DNA of 64,000 nt from Siphonodentalium dalli (Eukaryota > Mollusca > Scaphopoda > Gadilida > Siphonodentaliidae). Of this stretch, positions 1 to 12,465 are shown one piece after another; position 1 is the stretch's first letter, and each line of letters starts with the position of its first letter. The translations under genes and the position numbers were made by a program. The notes under the pieces are model-generated. The model saw nothing but the letters and a program-made list of their open reading frames with translations, made no database searches and was not told where the DNA came from. Location of the stretch: positions 204,298,618 through 204,362,617 of the forward strand of contig CP136065.1 in NCBI GenBank assembly GCA_032622095.1, read 5' to 3'.

Positions 1-1126
1 GTGTCCATGCACCTTGGTTGTAAGGATATTATATCTTTATATATGAAATGGCAATATTGTTGCAAAAACCAATGCTGTTACAAAATTGCCAAGGTGAAAT
101 CAGTTTTGCCAAGTCCGATTTCTTCCAGCTAGGCAAACATATTGCCCATACTGACATAGACATCTTTTTCTCAATTCCCAGGGCTGCATATTAACGAGGT
201 TTGCCAGAACTGATACTGATAGATTGAACGACAATTTTGACGAGTCATTGGGTGCGATAATATAAATAATTAGATAATAATATATATTTTTGTTTTCAAA
301 TAATTTTTATTGAATCTATATCTGAAACTGAAACTAAATTGTTATTTTGCATCTGTATCTTAACGTCCAAGTCAGGTGGCCAGTAATTTTGCACTGTTTT
401 ATGAACATTTGTCACTTGTATTGTAACTTTTGACTTGAACTTGAAGTTTTGTGAGGCAGAGGTTGAGCAACTTGAGCCTCGTTGAAGCTGGTTAGTCCAT
501 TGTCGGCGTTGAATATACTAGAAGAAATGTTTTCTTGGTCCCTGTTCAGCTATCACACTCACAAACTGACACAGCCGCAGTCCCACAATGGCCAGATCTG
601 TAAAAGCAGATTTGGTGCCAAATGTCAAACTTGGCCCAAAACGGGCAAAAGGCAAAAGCCTTGAAGTTGAAAGGGAAAAACCGGCGAAGACAAAATACCG
701 CCAATTCACTTGCTATTTTCCGGCGATTCATTTTTTATTTCTCATATCGGAACGGATTAAAACAGTCAACAGTTGGTTCGTCCTACATCAAGCACAATCA
801 AGCTGCGAATAATATACAAAACAAGCAATTATAGAATGAGAAAACGTCGAAAAGAACACAAATCTGAACTTTTAAAACCGGAAGTTACAAAGCAAGGGGC
901 GATAATTACAGCGAGCCGAAAAAGTTGACCGAAATTCTCGGACGGATTCTACTGTATGGCCAAATACGTCTACCATGTATGGAACGCCGGTCCGGCCATT
1001 TCAGTTGTCAGTTGTAGTTGGACGTATTGCAGTTGGCAGTTGGGTGGCAGCCAATCGGACGGCACTTCCCGTGGGCCGGCGAAAGATGGTAGTAAAGCAT
1101 AGCGCCAAATTCGATTTAAAGGAAAA
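1..1126. other. 5' flank and putative promoter/5' UTR of the zinc-ribbon gene
   Basis: No coding region is supported here; the short open frames at 480-830 overlap on both strands and look like chance. From about 900 to 1126 the sequence has more G, C and CpG than its surroundings and contains a CCAAT-type box near 1050, just before the ATG at 1127. That fits a promoter and 5' UTR, but no TATA box or transcript start can be fixed from sequence. Confidence 0.35.
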
Positions 1127-4100
1127 ATGATTTGCACAAATTGTAACGCCAATTTACTCATACATTATAAATTTTGCACCGATTGCGGCACTCCAGTCAC
1201 CCGACTGTGCAGTAGTTGTGGGAGTGAATGTGAAAGAAGTTTTAAATTTTGTTTCCAATGCGGCAATTCACTGTGTTCACTCCCTAATACGAGCCAGACT
1301 CAGACTGGCCAAAGTTTCACAGTCACTAATTCGACTAGGCCTACTGATACATCTACCACTAGTAGTGCAACTGTGATTGATGCTTCCATAACTGCCAGGT
1401 TTGAAAATGTCCATATGGCCAATATAAAAATATTGCTTGCATGATTTACATATATATATCTCCTCCCAACCCTATTTCGACTTGAAATTTGAATCGGCTA
1501 GTAGTATATATTTTATAAAATTTATAGAATATAGACAGTCACTGAGTCAGTTCATTTGAAAAACGATTTTAAACTAGTAGTAGTAATAAGTGCTAGTATG
1601 CTTGCACTGAACATTAGTGTGGTATATATAGGCTACTAGTACTAGGCCTCCTAGTGCTGAAATGGACATTCTCACCCCCTTTGGGTACCCAGCTTTTTAA
1701 AACTTTCAGTTGGGCACCCAGATTTTTATAAAATTTACAGTTGGGTACCCAGCTTTATGAGCAGTCAATATCCAGTTCATTTCGCAATTGACTGAGGGCA
1801 CTCACTATTAAATCAAGCTGTGTGTGAGATTTCATAATGCTGGGTACCCAAATGTAAATTTTACAAAAGCTGGGTGCCCAACTGAAGATCACTGGAAGAT
1901 CAGGGAGTCTATGTACCTCTTGGCCCTTAGCTACCCTCTGTGTTGATGCCAGCTGGTTTTTCTTGACAACATAAACACACGGTATGACGGAAATTGTACT
2001 ATGCAGCCAAAATTGCTGCATTACCGTGTGGGCTATTAGCCAGGCTCTGCAAGTACCAATGCATCCTGGAGGTTCCAGCTGGGGCAACCAATATTTTATC
2101 TTTATTTAACATTTTAGCATCTATTCGATTATTAGATGACAATTTGAAATTATGTAACATTCATTGCACTGATTACTATCTTATATCAAATATCATAGCC
2201 TAAAAGTGGATTCAAAATGTCAGGTATATTACTAATAATTCGTGTGTAGAGTCAGTAAATTTAAATTTTTATATCAACATTACCCATCACATGGCCTATT
2301 CTCTTTTGCAGAAAATGTTGGGGGCAGGTGCTAAGCTAACTGTCAAACTGATCTGCATTTTTGTTCTTTTCAGACCGCTGCCACATGCTGCCATTGAAGC
2401 AAGATTAACCAACACTGAAGCAGGGACAAGTTACTCCACTGCATCTTCTGCCAGTAAATATTGCAATTTCTCTCCAAATACTCCACATTGAAAATATCAT
2501 CCACTGTCAACATGTCCTTCTGCTGTCAACATAGGGTACCCGAACTTAGTGTGTAATCGACTCCTCTTTAAGTTTGTTTACCATTAACCTAAAACTCTAT
2601 TGCATTATGGGACCCTAGTGTCCAAATGTACTGCCATCTGGGGGAAGTATATTAGCTATATCGATAAGTCAACAGAAAAAAAACAGATTGAGTTGTCATC
2701 CATTTGATTCCATCAACACAGTTTTATATCAATTCAGTTTCTGGATATTTTCATTGCTTTTTCAGGCAACATTGATGTTAAGGCGAGGTTGGAGAAAATA
2801 CGCCAGATCCGTCTCCAAAAGTCATATGGCGCTGAGCAATTTACATCTGCGGTATGTATAAGTTACATGAATGGATGGGATGATGTTATTTCATTATTAT
2901 AGCAGTTTGGCCATGTAACATGTTATGACATTAGTTTTAGTGCTGGAGGAAAGACCAGGTAGAGGTTAACCATTTCTTTACTGAATGAACTCTCCCATTT
3001 ATTAGTAAGTATATACATTGGGGTGTTCTATTCATTTTCAGGAATATTCAGATAATGTTAGCAGACAACAGTCAATTTAAACAACCAAATTATTTTTGCA
3101 TGAATTCACACCTTCATTTGCAGGGAAGCTCAGTAATTTCAACAAATAGCCTCAGGCATGTTGAATGTATTGTATAAACATCCCTAAAAATGAATAATTT
3201 GGAATCAAGAAATAAACATCCATCATTTCATCTACCCACCAATTTATTCATCCATCCATTCATCCATCTGTTTACACATCTGTTCATCCATCTATCCACA
3301 CATTTGTCATCCATACATCCATCCATGTATTCATATATCCATCCATATATTCATTCGTCCATCTATGCATCCGTCCATCTATTCATCCATCTACTCCCCC
3401 ATCCATTCATCTATCTGTCCTCCCATCTATCTACCCATATCTCTGTCTCCATTCATTTGTCACTCCACCCATTGGTCTGTCCATTCACCCACCCATATGT
3501 CTATCTATCCATCTGTCCTCCCAGCTGTCTGTGCATCCATCTGTCTATCTATATATCCATATGTCCATCCAGCTGTCTCGCTGTGCATCCATCTATCTGT
3601 CTATCCATCTATTTCTATGTCTGTCCATCCATCTGTCCATACATCCATTTATTTCTCTGACTATCAATTGAACTGTCTATTTATCCTCATGTCTATCTAT
3701 CTTGGACTACATTTTTATCATTTGGACTCATAGTCTTGATGATTTCAGTGTTTTCTTGGACATCTTGAACAATCATGACAAATCACAAACCAGCATTGAT
3801 TTTCTTGATTTAACAAAATTAAAGGGCCTACAATTTACATCGCGCAACATTTTAGATACAAAACGTTTTATGGAACCAACAGATTCTCACCAGCTTCATT
3901 GAAAATATTTCCATCTGGAAATTTTTTTTTCAATGGATTGATTAAATTTCAATTCATGCATACCACTGGAACTGCATGAACAGAAGCAACCTAACCCAAG
4001 TGCGAAACTTACCCCCACCAGATCGTCTGATATCCCATGGCGACGGGCATAGCAATGACATAAACAATTAATATATGTACAGCATTGTAACCAATCAGCT

Positions 4101-7100
4101 CCAACTGAATCACATCCTCATTTACCTAGACAGTCTCACTTTCTCTCTCTCTCTCTCTCCCTCTCTCTCTCTCCCCTCTCTCTCCCCCTCTCTCTCCCTC
4201 CCTCTCTCTCTTTTTTCTCCCTCTCACTTTATCTCCCTCTCTTTCTCTCTCTCCCCTGCCTCTCATTACATCATCAATGCTATATTATTAATATATTTTA
4301 CTCCTTCCCGTCCGACTTCCTCTCTACATTTAATGAAGAGTGGGCGTGAAACAAAAGGGGAGCAAATTGACAAAAGCCATTGGGCTTGTTTAATCCCATT
4401 TCCAATCAATCGATCAACTGGTTTCTATTTTATTGCCAAAATTTTTATCAAATGTACATGTATATATGTTATTATGATTGGAATAAATATGTTTACACTA
4501 AGCGTGTTCTGTGATTTCCGAGGCTTTACAACCACGCTATTCTAATAGATTACATATTACGTATCTACATTTGACACATCATGCTTGTCATACCATACCT
4601 ATTTATAAATATTACTCTGTTTTTACTTCTGTTTGAATTTATATTTGTCGTAGGGAGCGGAGGTCCAGCTAAGTTTCCAGAACTTGTCCTCCCAATTCCT
4701 AATAATTATACTGCATTGACTGTGTCTGTCCGTCCGTCTGTCGCTTTCTCCGTCCGTGGAGCCGTCCGTCCGACCTCATAACTCAAAACAACTATGAACC
4801 CATTTCAATAAATTTTTTTATGCAATCTCCTTAGGACTGCCTCTCCGCATGATGCTAATTGCGGTTCGGTCTGACTTTTTTTTTCAAGTTACACCTCACT
4901 TTCGACTTATTTTGACTTAGAAAATTCTGTCCGACTTAATAACTTTAACAAATATGAACCAATTTCAATAATTTTTTCTGTACAAGCTTCTTGTGACACC
5001 ATATCGATATTAGTAGTCCGAATTTTTCTTTAAAGTTAAAAATCTTTTTTGTTGGGTTTACGGGGGTTTACGGATAATGCGGGTTGAATTTGCAACGGTG
5101 GGGGTATGCTAGCACTCGAGTGCACACCTCTTGTTACGTCCATGATACATGACAATAAATATGTTTAAATCAATAGATTACTGCGCCAAGTGAAGTCACC
5201 AAAAATGATGTTACATCTATAAAATTGGATATCTCAATGTTCACCAGCAAACAAACATGCGTATTGTACAATTGCATAGCGAACTTAATTGTTATTCCCA
5301 AAATGTAATGTACTTGATCACATGCAAAAGATGCCATATACAATATTATGGACAATCAAAACCGCTCTCACAGTTAGAATGTCTAATCATCTTTCCAATA
5401 TCCGCCTACAATTTGACACCAATGTTTCGGATCATTTTAACCCACCTAACATGACTTTAAATCTCATTTCAGCTTTCAACCAATCGAACAGACCTAACAA
5501 ATTCCATATGCCTAGAACGCGAAAATCATTGGATGGGCGTACTTAAAACATATCTTACTTTCGGACTTAATATTCACTACAAAGGTTTTTCTCGATTTAT
5601 TATTCTTTCCTTTTGACTACAATCGTAAAAATGTGGAAATCGCAAACATTTCCGAAAATGCTTTGCACTATTAAACACTAATTTGAGAGAGCCTATTGAC
5701 AAACAACTGCAAGAAAAATCGAAGTTTGCATCATATCCTCATTCGATCTAGACTCAGACCTTCATTAACATGGGTTTAATCATCTTTATTAATTTCAACA
5801 TCATTATCCATCGTTTGTGCTCAACTCATTTTCCAACACAACCTAACAAAATTTAGCTAGTTCTATAGAAATAATGACATAAGAAATTGTATCCTGACCT
5901 GTGCACGTATTTTTCCTACTTATCCATCTGTATATACATCCATCTCTCAATGAACTAGTCGGTCTATCCAGCTATATATCTATCCATCCATCTGTCTGTC
6001 CATCCATCTATCTGTCTGTCCATCCATCTATCTATCCATCTGTTCATCCATCCATATATATATATAGATCCATCTAGCCATCCATCTATATATCCATCTG
6101 TCCATCCATCCATATGTTTATCTATCCATCCATCCATTTGTATATTCACCCATCCATCCATCTATACTATGTATCCATCTTTTTATTTATCCATCTGTCT
6201 ATCTAGCTGTCCATCTACATGTATCTATCCACATGTTTATATATCCATCTGTCAATCCATCTATCTATACATCTGTCTACCCATTTGTCTTTCTATTTAT
6301 CTATCCGTTCATCTGGCTATCCATCTGTCAATGCATCCACTCATCTGTCTATCCATCTATTCATCCAAATGTCTCTCCATCCATCTGTCTATCCATATTT
6401 TTCTTCTGGCAGTCGGCTGCTAAGAAAGCGAAGAAAGACCTGGTGGTACAGGTCTCTATAAAGAAAAAAGTACAGAATAGGTGGGTACTGCAGAAGGGAG
6501 CCAGGGGAGAAGGCAGCAAAATGGTCAAGATGGAATTTGCAAGACATTCATCATTTGCAGCAATTAAAGAGAAGGTGGAAGAAGAATTTGGGGTTGGTTA
6601 TTTTATGTTCATATGATATTTTTGTTCAAATGAGGTCATCAGGTCAATTAGTTGAAAAAGCAGGGCCACAACTCTAATCCTTCATAGTAATTCTTAGAAC
6701 AAATTCTTTTTCCAGAACTATAAGGCCTAATGGGTTCATATTTGGTGTGGATGTTCCCTAAGTGACTCCCATTCAGATTTGTTCAAATGAGTTCACCAGG
6801 TTGATTAGTTGAGAAACCAGGGCCATAACTTATAGTAATTCTTAAAATGACTTCTTCTCAAGGGATATTGTGCTGATTAAGCTTATATTTGGTACGGATG
6901 GACCTTGGTTGACTAGGGTTCAGATTTGTTCAAATGGGGTCACTGGTTCAAATAGGGGCAGAGCCAGGGACATAACTTTAAAAACAAAAAATTTAATTTT
7001 TGCATTTTGACCTTTAATTTTTGTTTAGGACACATCACAGCCTCATATTTCTTACCTAGGTTTTTCTTAGCATGTTCTTCTTCTGTATGGATTTTGGTAT

Positions 7101-10100
7101 TGTTTATTTAACCCCTTCCACTCTTGTTTTGATATAGAATTCATCCAAGACAGGATTACTCAAACATTTTTCATCTGATCAACACCAAATTTGGTATATG
7201 AATTTTTGACACTTATATACAGATCAAGTTAAAATATGAGTTTGATCCGATATATTTTAACAGAGTTATGGCCCTTTATAATTCACACCTCTTTGCTTTT
7301 CACTATTAATTTTTAAGAGAACACTGAAGCCTGTATTATTGAAAAAGCCAATGTATCATAGTGTGGACACTTGATACTCTTGCTGAAGACTGCTTGCTTC
7401 AGACCAGTTTACCATCATTCTGTCATTACATGACATGACATTTAGATAAATACCTATTCTACCAGAGTCTACAAGAATAGGAATAGTCCATTGTTCATTT
7501 CTCCAAGCCTGGACATAGTGTGTCTGACATTTGCAGAATGAAGTCCCCAGATGGTGAATTTAGTGTTGCTACCCCATACAGCAGGCTAGCATCATCAAAT
7601 ACACCCTCAATTACCTTATTCTGCTTAGGCCTCATCTTCTGGGACAAGTCCATATGTTTCTACTTCAGGTTAAACTGTTGGACCGAATTGGCCACAAATT
7701 TTAACTTTATGGGGGGTGTCAGGTTGGTAATTATCAAACGTTTGAGAGCTTGAAGTACTGGTACCAGTCGTAAAATTCAACCTAAGAGGAATGTACAAAA
7801 TGATTTTTGTGAACTTAGTACTGTGGTATGGTTGTCCTCTTTAAAAGGTAAGAGGTTGGAAATTTGTCAGTGATGTGCAATTTTCTATCTGATAGCAACC
7901 AAATTTGGTATGTGAGTTTCTCAGCCCAAAATACAGATCGAATTCGAATATGGGTATGATCCGACTATATTTCACTGAGTTATGGCCCTTTTCGGAAAAA
8001 TATATTCACTCAAAAAAAAAAAAAAATTATATTGATTTCCTTGCTCAATTTAACAAACAAAAATTAATATTAATAAATAAATAAAAATAATATATAATAA
8101 TATTTTTTTTTAAATAATTAAACACCATTAATATAACTCTGCCAAGGGTACCCCGAGTCACCACACCAAATTTGGTTTAAATCGGTCCATAATCTTGTGT
8201 TATGTACTGGTAAATTTGTTTGGAGCGACTTTAAACCCAATTCACTAATTCCATCCCATGCCTTTGGACTACTTAGCTATTGATAAGGCTATATTATTTT
8301 CTGATGTCTCTTATGCCAATTCATGTGCAAATAATCTGATAAAGAAAGCTATGGTATCTATTTAAAATAAAGATTCAACAATAAACATCACATGGTATTA
8401 ACCGTAGACTTGGACATCTGTGCTGTAGAGTGATATCTTCAGATGGTCTGAGGTCATTATAATTGTTATTGGTTTAATAGAGAAGTCAGTGTTCAACATA
8501 AACAATTCTTGTGATTTATTGACAGCTCTGCTATATAATTGATATTAATGGGTCAGCAGTGAGGTGGCTTATCTGTATACTATATTGTTGGTAGAATTTG
8601 ATAAATTGTTATTGTAAACTTAAATTGGACTCTCTTAACCCAAGTATTCCATGTCCAGGCAACTTTTCACATTTTACCCAATGCTGTAGTGGTTTAGCTG
8701 TACCAGTGCATTCTCTTATATAAATGCGAGTGACCCATAAATTCCAATAATTTGTGTTATAGTACATAACAGTAAAATTACAGTATACTCTATAATTCAA
8801 CATCAAAACTCTCATTTATGATTCCGATCATAGTAATTTACTATCGCCAAGGGATGGGTTAACATCTGCCGATCATGAACGGCCTCTCGTTTAAATTTTC
8901 ATTTGTTAACTACATAAAGTTCACGAAACTTCATAATTGTGTTTATCGGTCGTCAGTAATCCTACCCATCTCAGTTAGAATACCTGAGTCACATGACTTA
9001 ATAATCGGCCAGTCCCGCAATCGCCATAATGACAATAAAAATTGCCGATATTTGCATGTACAAACAAGAAGCCTACAAAGAATAGGTATACCAATTTTAT
9101 AATTGAAATATATTGTCAGTTCATATTGAGAACAATGTCAGTAGAGAGGGTTTTTTCAACGTTTGTGGTTGCACTATACTATTGAACATTAAAGGACAAT
9201 TTAAAGGTACTCATTCTGTTCAGACTGTCCCCATATCATCAAGATACAACATCAACAACATTTCTTCCAAATACACTTTAATTATCAGAATTGAGAATCA
9301 ATTAATTGCAACAAAATAATGCTGACCTCTGTCAACTATGGTACATGTATAAAATTTCAAAAAATGTGTTATTTATCAACATTTTGTTCAACGAAATATG
9401 GCCGTATTATCACTTGGCTATCACATATTACCACTTCATTTTAGAGTTATCCATCTTCATCTGCAATTTTGTCCGAGACTACGTTTTACAAATAATTGCA
9501 CATCTCGAGAAATAGCAAACTTCAAAAATTGGTATCTGATCACTCAGCTTTGATGGGTAGGTTCCTTGACTCGAGTCAATAATCTTTAACATACTTTTTT
9601 CCCAATACTTCTAGGTGACAGGTGATCTGCTAGATGTCGATGGTCATGTTTTGGATGATGCTGCAAATCTAGCAGAGTACTCCAAACGACATACGGGTGC
9701 CACCAAGATATATCTTGGTGTCACTGTGGTGGAAGATACAGCGTGAGTAACAAAAATTAATAATAAGATGTTTTTGCATTGAAGGAATATGATCCTGAAA
9801 TGTTTACGATATGATAATTAGTATTAACTGTGCAAGTCTTCGCATATATGCAATCTTTATATGAATATATATTATAATTTGACTATTCCGGTAACGAAAA
9901 AAGAGAAACACGAGCACATGTTTATATAGATAACTGACCGTAAAACGGAAATAATATACGATAATTTATTTATACATCGTGGTAGAATATACTTATTAAT
10001 ATATCAAAGTATTCATCTGTGATTTATTTTACAGTGAACGCTCTTTATTTAGTCATGGTAAAGGAAAATTGGGACTTGACTTAGAACAGTTGTCATCGTG

Positions 10101-11883
10101 ATTATTTACTGTTTACACCAATACACGTAAATACATGCACACGAACTTGCGATATACATGCTTTATATATCCGTCAAAGTCGTAGCAATTTCCGGTTTAT
10201 TAAACTCTTTTTATTCGCACCATATAAGGAATACTAACATGGAACGCTCTTTATTGAGTCATAGTGAAGGAAAATGGGGACTCGAGTTGTCATCATGAAT
10301 ACTTTACTAAATTATTCATCAATATACTCCCCACTTTAACTGCAATGATGTGTATTCGTAACCATGACTGACTCGTCAAATGAAACGCTCTTTATTTGGT
10401 ATATGTATTGGCTTTTTAGCGATAGGTTCGATTGGATATACTCACGACTGGAACCTCGGGCAAATTTATATTCTTTTCGGGAGTTGACGTTTTTCTTGGG
10501 ATGGCACTCTCGTCGGTGGTCCATTTGTTTAACGTGGGGGTTGCATTTCCTCTGAGTTGTCGTCGGTAGCCACTGTTCGGGCCAAGTGTATTCGCGTTGT
10601 GCTCAAAACACATTTTTTCGAAGTGGACGGAACAAATTCAGGACTATTTCGTTGGCAACTACTTCAATAGTTTCTGATTTTGAGTAACGGGTTTCCCACA
10701 GAAATAGAGTTCACATGTCGGCTCGTGTTTTTATAAGCTTTATTTTTGACACGAAAGTGTTATCTACCCCGCTCAATCAGTCTTCTATATTTCTTGTCAA
10801 AACAATAACTTTCCAAGCAGCACTTATGACAAATCACAAGTGAAGATAGCTCACCGGGCATTCACCACGTGTACACAATGTTATTGACATGTCATGCCCC
10901 GCAGTAATGGCATTACACTCACGCGCTCGATTCCGCATTTTCCATCGCCACTCATATGACGTCAAATAGGTAGACACAATTAACTCCGGCTCGAATTCCG
11001 TGTTTTTAATTAGTTTACTCATTTGACGTCATATGAGGATTTGCGACGGAGATAGCAGACAACCGGTGGAGGTATTATTTATTTATTTCTAGGCTTATTT
11101 ATTACGCGATTGTTATGGGACTTGGATCATTGTGATCACAATAGGGGTGGCTTTCCGATAGTGTTTTGTTGTTTCATCAAGATAGCAATCCTTTAATAAG
11201 AAGCATTTACTTTGGCTCTAATTGTATGGAATGGTCTATTACACCTGATTTTCCCCTATGCATAAGGTGATGAATCATGTTTGTGTAACCTTTGTTTATT
11301 TATTTTATGACCGTTTCTTAATTATTTATCAGCATTGGAATGCTTAAAAAAATGATGGGAAAAAATGGAGCACATATTTCTTGAAATGCTAACAAATTAG
11401 GAACATTATATTTGCAGGAATGAAATTGACTTATTTGACGTCACCATTGATGACGTGCGGCGAGAGCTGAGACTAGAGATTGCAGCAGATCGTGTTGACA
11501 AGGAAGATAATACACTTGCAGGTGAATTGGCCACTAGAGAATTTCCTACAGGTACCACATGTATGTGGGCCAATGCTGAAGTTGATGGAATAATCAGTCT
11601 CATGGACAATAATAATAAACCTGACAAAATTGAATGTGGCTGGGGATTGTTTCATGTTGTAACCGCAGAGCAGTCAGCTATTTATTTCCAGTTGAAGGCT
11701 AAGTATAAAGGGAAGAAGTTCGTTTACCTGAATGCACCCTTCAAATTTTACCTAGGCCACAACCTTTCTGAGAATGGCTCTGCTCACAGAGTAGAGCGAT
11801 TGACAGATAAAATTGTGGTTGTCGATTCAAAGTTGTCTGAGAGTTTCCAGGCATGGCGCCATACTCAGGAATTGATATTGTGA
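1127..11883 (+). CDS. Six-exon gene: double zinc-ribbon, ubiquitin-like middle, novel C-terminal domain protein (403 aa)
   Basis: Exons by GT-AG junctions and continuous frame: 1127-1398, 2374-2453, 2766-2851, 6413-6592, 9615-9742, 11418-11883 (1,212 nt with stop). Donors read gtttga, gtaaat, gtatgt, gttggt and gtgagt; phases agree at all five junctions. Residues 1-46 carry two CxxC zinc ribbons: C3/C6 with C17/C20, and C28/C31 with C42/C45. A Ser/Thr-rich linker follows (about 50-115), then a Lys-rich stretch starting [14 protein letters not shown]. Residues about 170-245 end in KIYLGVTV after a charged helix, resembling a ubiquitin-like beta-grasp fold (inference). Residues 250-403 match no family I recognise. 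The start is the only ATG just before the first ribbon; the stop is TGA at 11881. Intron 3 holds long ATCC tracts. The role is unknown: a host nucleic-acid-binding protein or an accessory protein of the convergent integrase gene are both possible. Confidence 0.82.
1680..1884. repeat. Inverted/direct GGGTACCC repeat cluster
   Basis: Three forward copies of a 'TTGGGTACCCAGCTTT' or GGGCACCC variant (about 1681, 1709, 1741) are followed by inverted partners at 1841 and 1870. Each block contains the palindrome GGGTACCC or a one-base variant. The group lies in intron 1 of the zinc-ribbon gene and looks like a small inverted-repeat element. Confidence 0.6.
1904..2085 (+). repeat. Dispersed repeat, copy 1 (inverted mate at 30303-30503)
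   Basis: The stretch from GGAGTCTATG to CCAGCTGGGGC reappears as its reverse complement at 30303-30503, sharing GGTTCCAGCTGGGGC, GCAAGTACCAATGCA and CCAGCTGGTTTTTC. Interior parts differ, so this is an old dispersed element and not a recent duplication. The short open frame across it is not a gene. Confidence 0.6.
3217..3705. repeat. ATCC/ATCT-type imperfect microsatellite
   Basis: About 490 bases of CATCCATC units mixed with CTGTCTAT, with many point variants. It lies in intron 3 of the zinc-ribbon gene. The long open frames here translate to runs of His, Pro, Ser, Ile and Tyr and are artefacts of the tetranucleotide. Confidence 0.9.
4137..4260. repeat. (CT)n microsatellite
   Basis: Pyrimidine-only tract of CTCTCT with C and T interruptions, in intron 3 of the zinc-ribbon gene. 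Confidence 0.9.
4650..5120. repeat. Dispersed repeat with TCCGTCCG motif
   Basis: Contains clustered CTGTCCGTCCGTCTGTCG and TCCGTCCGTGGAGCCGTCCG, followed by two similar segments with 'AACTTTAACAAATATGAACC'-like text (about 4775 and 4940). This is the style of the other GACGGACGG repeats in the window (22.7, 31.1, 31.2, 39.3 kb). No coding content. Confidence 0.5.
5257..5580 (+). pseudogene. Penelope-like element GIY-YIG endonuclease remnant
   Basis: Frame 1 reads [18 protein letters not shown] (from about 5299). Frame 3 then continues [19 protein letters not shown] and SDHFNPPN. Frame 1 resumes with [23 protein letters not shown], ending about 5580. These match in order the conserved pieces of the GIY-YIG endonuclease domain at the C-terminus of Penelope-like retroelements (family knowledge). 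At least two frameshifts separate them and no reverse transcriptase is seen upstream, so it is a dead fragment in intron 3 of the zinc-ribbon gene. Confidence 0.7.
5930..6410. repeat. Second ATCC/ATCT microsatellite, abutting an exon
   Basis: About 480 bases of ATCCATCTGTCT-type units. It runs directly into the polypyrimidine tract and AG acceptor (6411-6412) of exon 4 of the zinc-ribbon gene, so the microsatellite appears to supply the pyrimidine tract of that splice site. Open frames on both strands here are repeat artefacts. Confidence 0.9.
6625..6985 (-). repeat. Dispersed repeat with TTTGTTCAAATGAG motif
   Basis: Reads as the reverse complement of the repeat at 22236-22640: 'GGTTCATATTTGGTGTGGA', 'GATTTGTTCAAATGAG' and 'CAGGGCCATAACT' recur several times in tandem-like order. 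Further relatives lie at 29000-29240 and 31135-31310. Non-coding. Confidence 0.65.
7140..8215. repeat. Diverged repeats with CACCAAATTTGGT motif, AT-rich spacer and a MITE copy
   Basis: Segments near 7175-7280, 7895-7995 and 8155-8215 share CCAAATTTGGTAT and GAGTTATGGCCCTTT. At 7533-7665 there is a diverged copy of the palindromic element described at 21405-21760 (TGAATTTAGTG, CAGCAGGCTAGCATCA). The part at 8010-8130 is low-complexity A/T. No gene seen. Confidence 0.5.
9190..9590. repeat. Diverged copy of the TTTAAAGGTACTC MITE family
   Basis: Starts TTTAAAGGTACTCATTCTG and ends with 'AGCTTTGATGGGTAGGTTCC', 'GACTCGAGTCAATAATC', the same landmarks as the better copies at 13137-13892 and 37260-37707. 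It lies just upstream of exon 5 of the zinc-ribbon gene. Confidence 0.5.
10951..11035. repeat. Inverted repeat with TGACGTCA half sites
   Basis: CTCATATGACGTCAAAT at about 10961 is matched by ATTTGACGTCATATGAG at about 11018, a 17-base inverted pair separated by about 40 bases. Each arm carries the CRE-like core TGACGTCA. It lies in intron 5, about 400 bases before exon 6. It could be a small element or a factor-binding site. Confidence 0.5.
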
Positions 11884-12347
11884 TTCAGTTAAGATTGGTC
11901 ACTGTTGCTGATGCAATTTATTATTGCGTTCACTTTTACAATCTAGATTGGAATCAACTTGTTTGAAATTTGGATGCCATATTAATTTTGCTAATTGCTA
12001 CCATAAATACCTTCTTTATTGAAAATGTAGACACAATCATTTCTGACCTCACAATATCAATGTTTATGACATAAAAGACAACTTTACCAAGGAATCATTG
12101 AGGGTTAAAAAATTATAACAAATTTTAAAGTCATCTTGTGTGCTTGTTGCAGTGCTGTAAACTTATGCTTTTTGTTGCATAACCCACCGACTTTACAATA
12201 ACAACTACTAATTTAGAAATGTATATCAGATATCGTTCTTTAACAATTGAGATGTGGAAGGTGCGAGGATATAATTTATAAGAACTGAAAGTTAGATTCG
12301 GTCCAAAATCGAGATTCTGATCAGTCATTTAGGAGATAAAAACATAT

Positions 12348-12465
12348 CCTGTTGAGTTGTACATTCTGGGAATCGAGCATGAAAACAGTTTGTGAACGAC
12401 CCGGCTTTCTGACCAGTTCACAAACTGTTTTCATGCTCGAATCCCAGAATGTACAACTCAACAGG
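12348..12465. repeat. Near-perfect 50-bp inverted repeat (hairpin)
   Basis: The left arm begins CCTGTTGAGTTGTACATTC and ends AGTTTGTGAAC; the right arm is its reverse complement with one visible mismatch, separated by a loop of about 19 bases. It lies 460 bases after the zinc-ribbon gene stop. The flank 'GTACGTTTATGTCC' and the later 'CAGCCAATCAGAATGC' recur at 44090-44390, so the hairpin belongs to a dispersed family. Confidence 0.8.

Noticed and set aside
3190-3733. Long plus-strand open frames of 122-156 codons
   Set aside because: They translate the ATCC/ATCT microsatellite into low-complexity His/Pro/Ser/Ile text in two frames at once.
11406-11655. Minus-strand frames over the last zinc-ribbon gene exon
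   Set aside because: Shadows of the plus-strand exon, whose splice phase and continuous frame are well supported.
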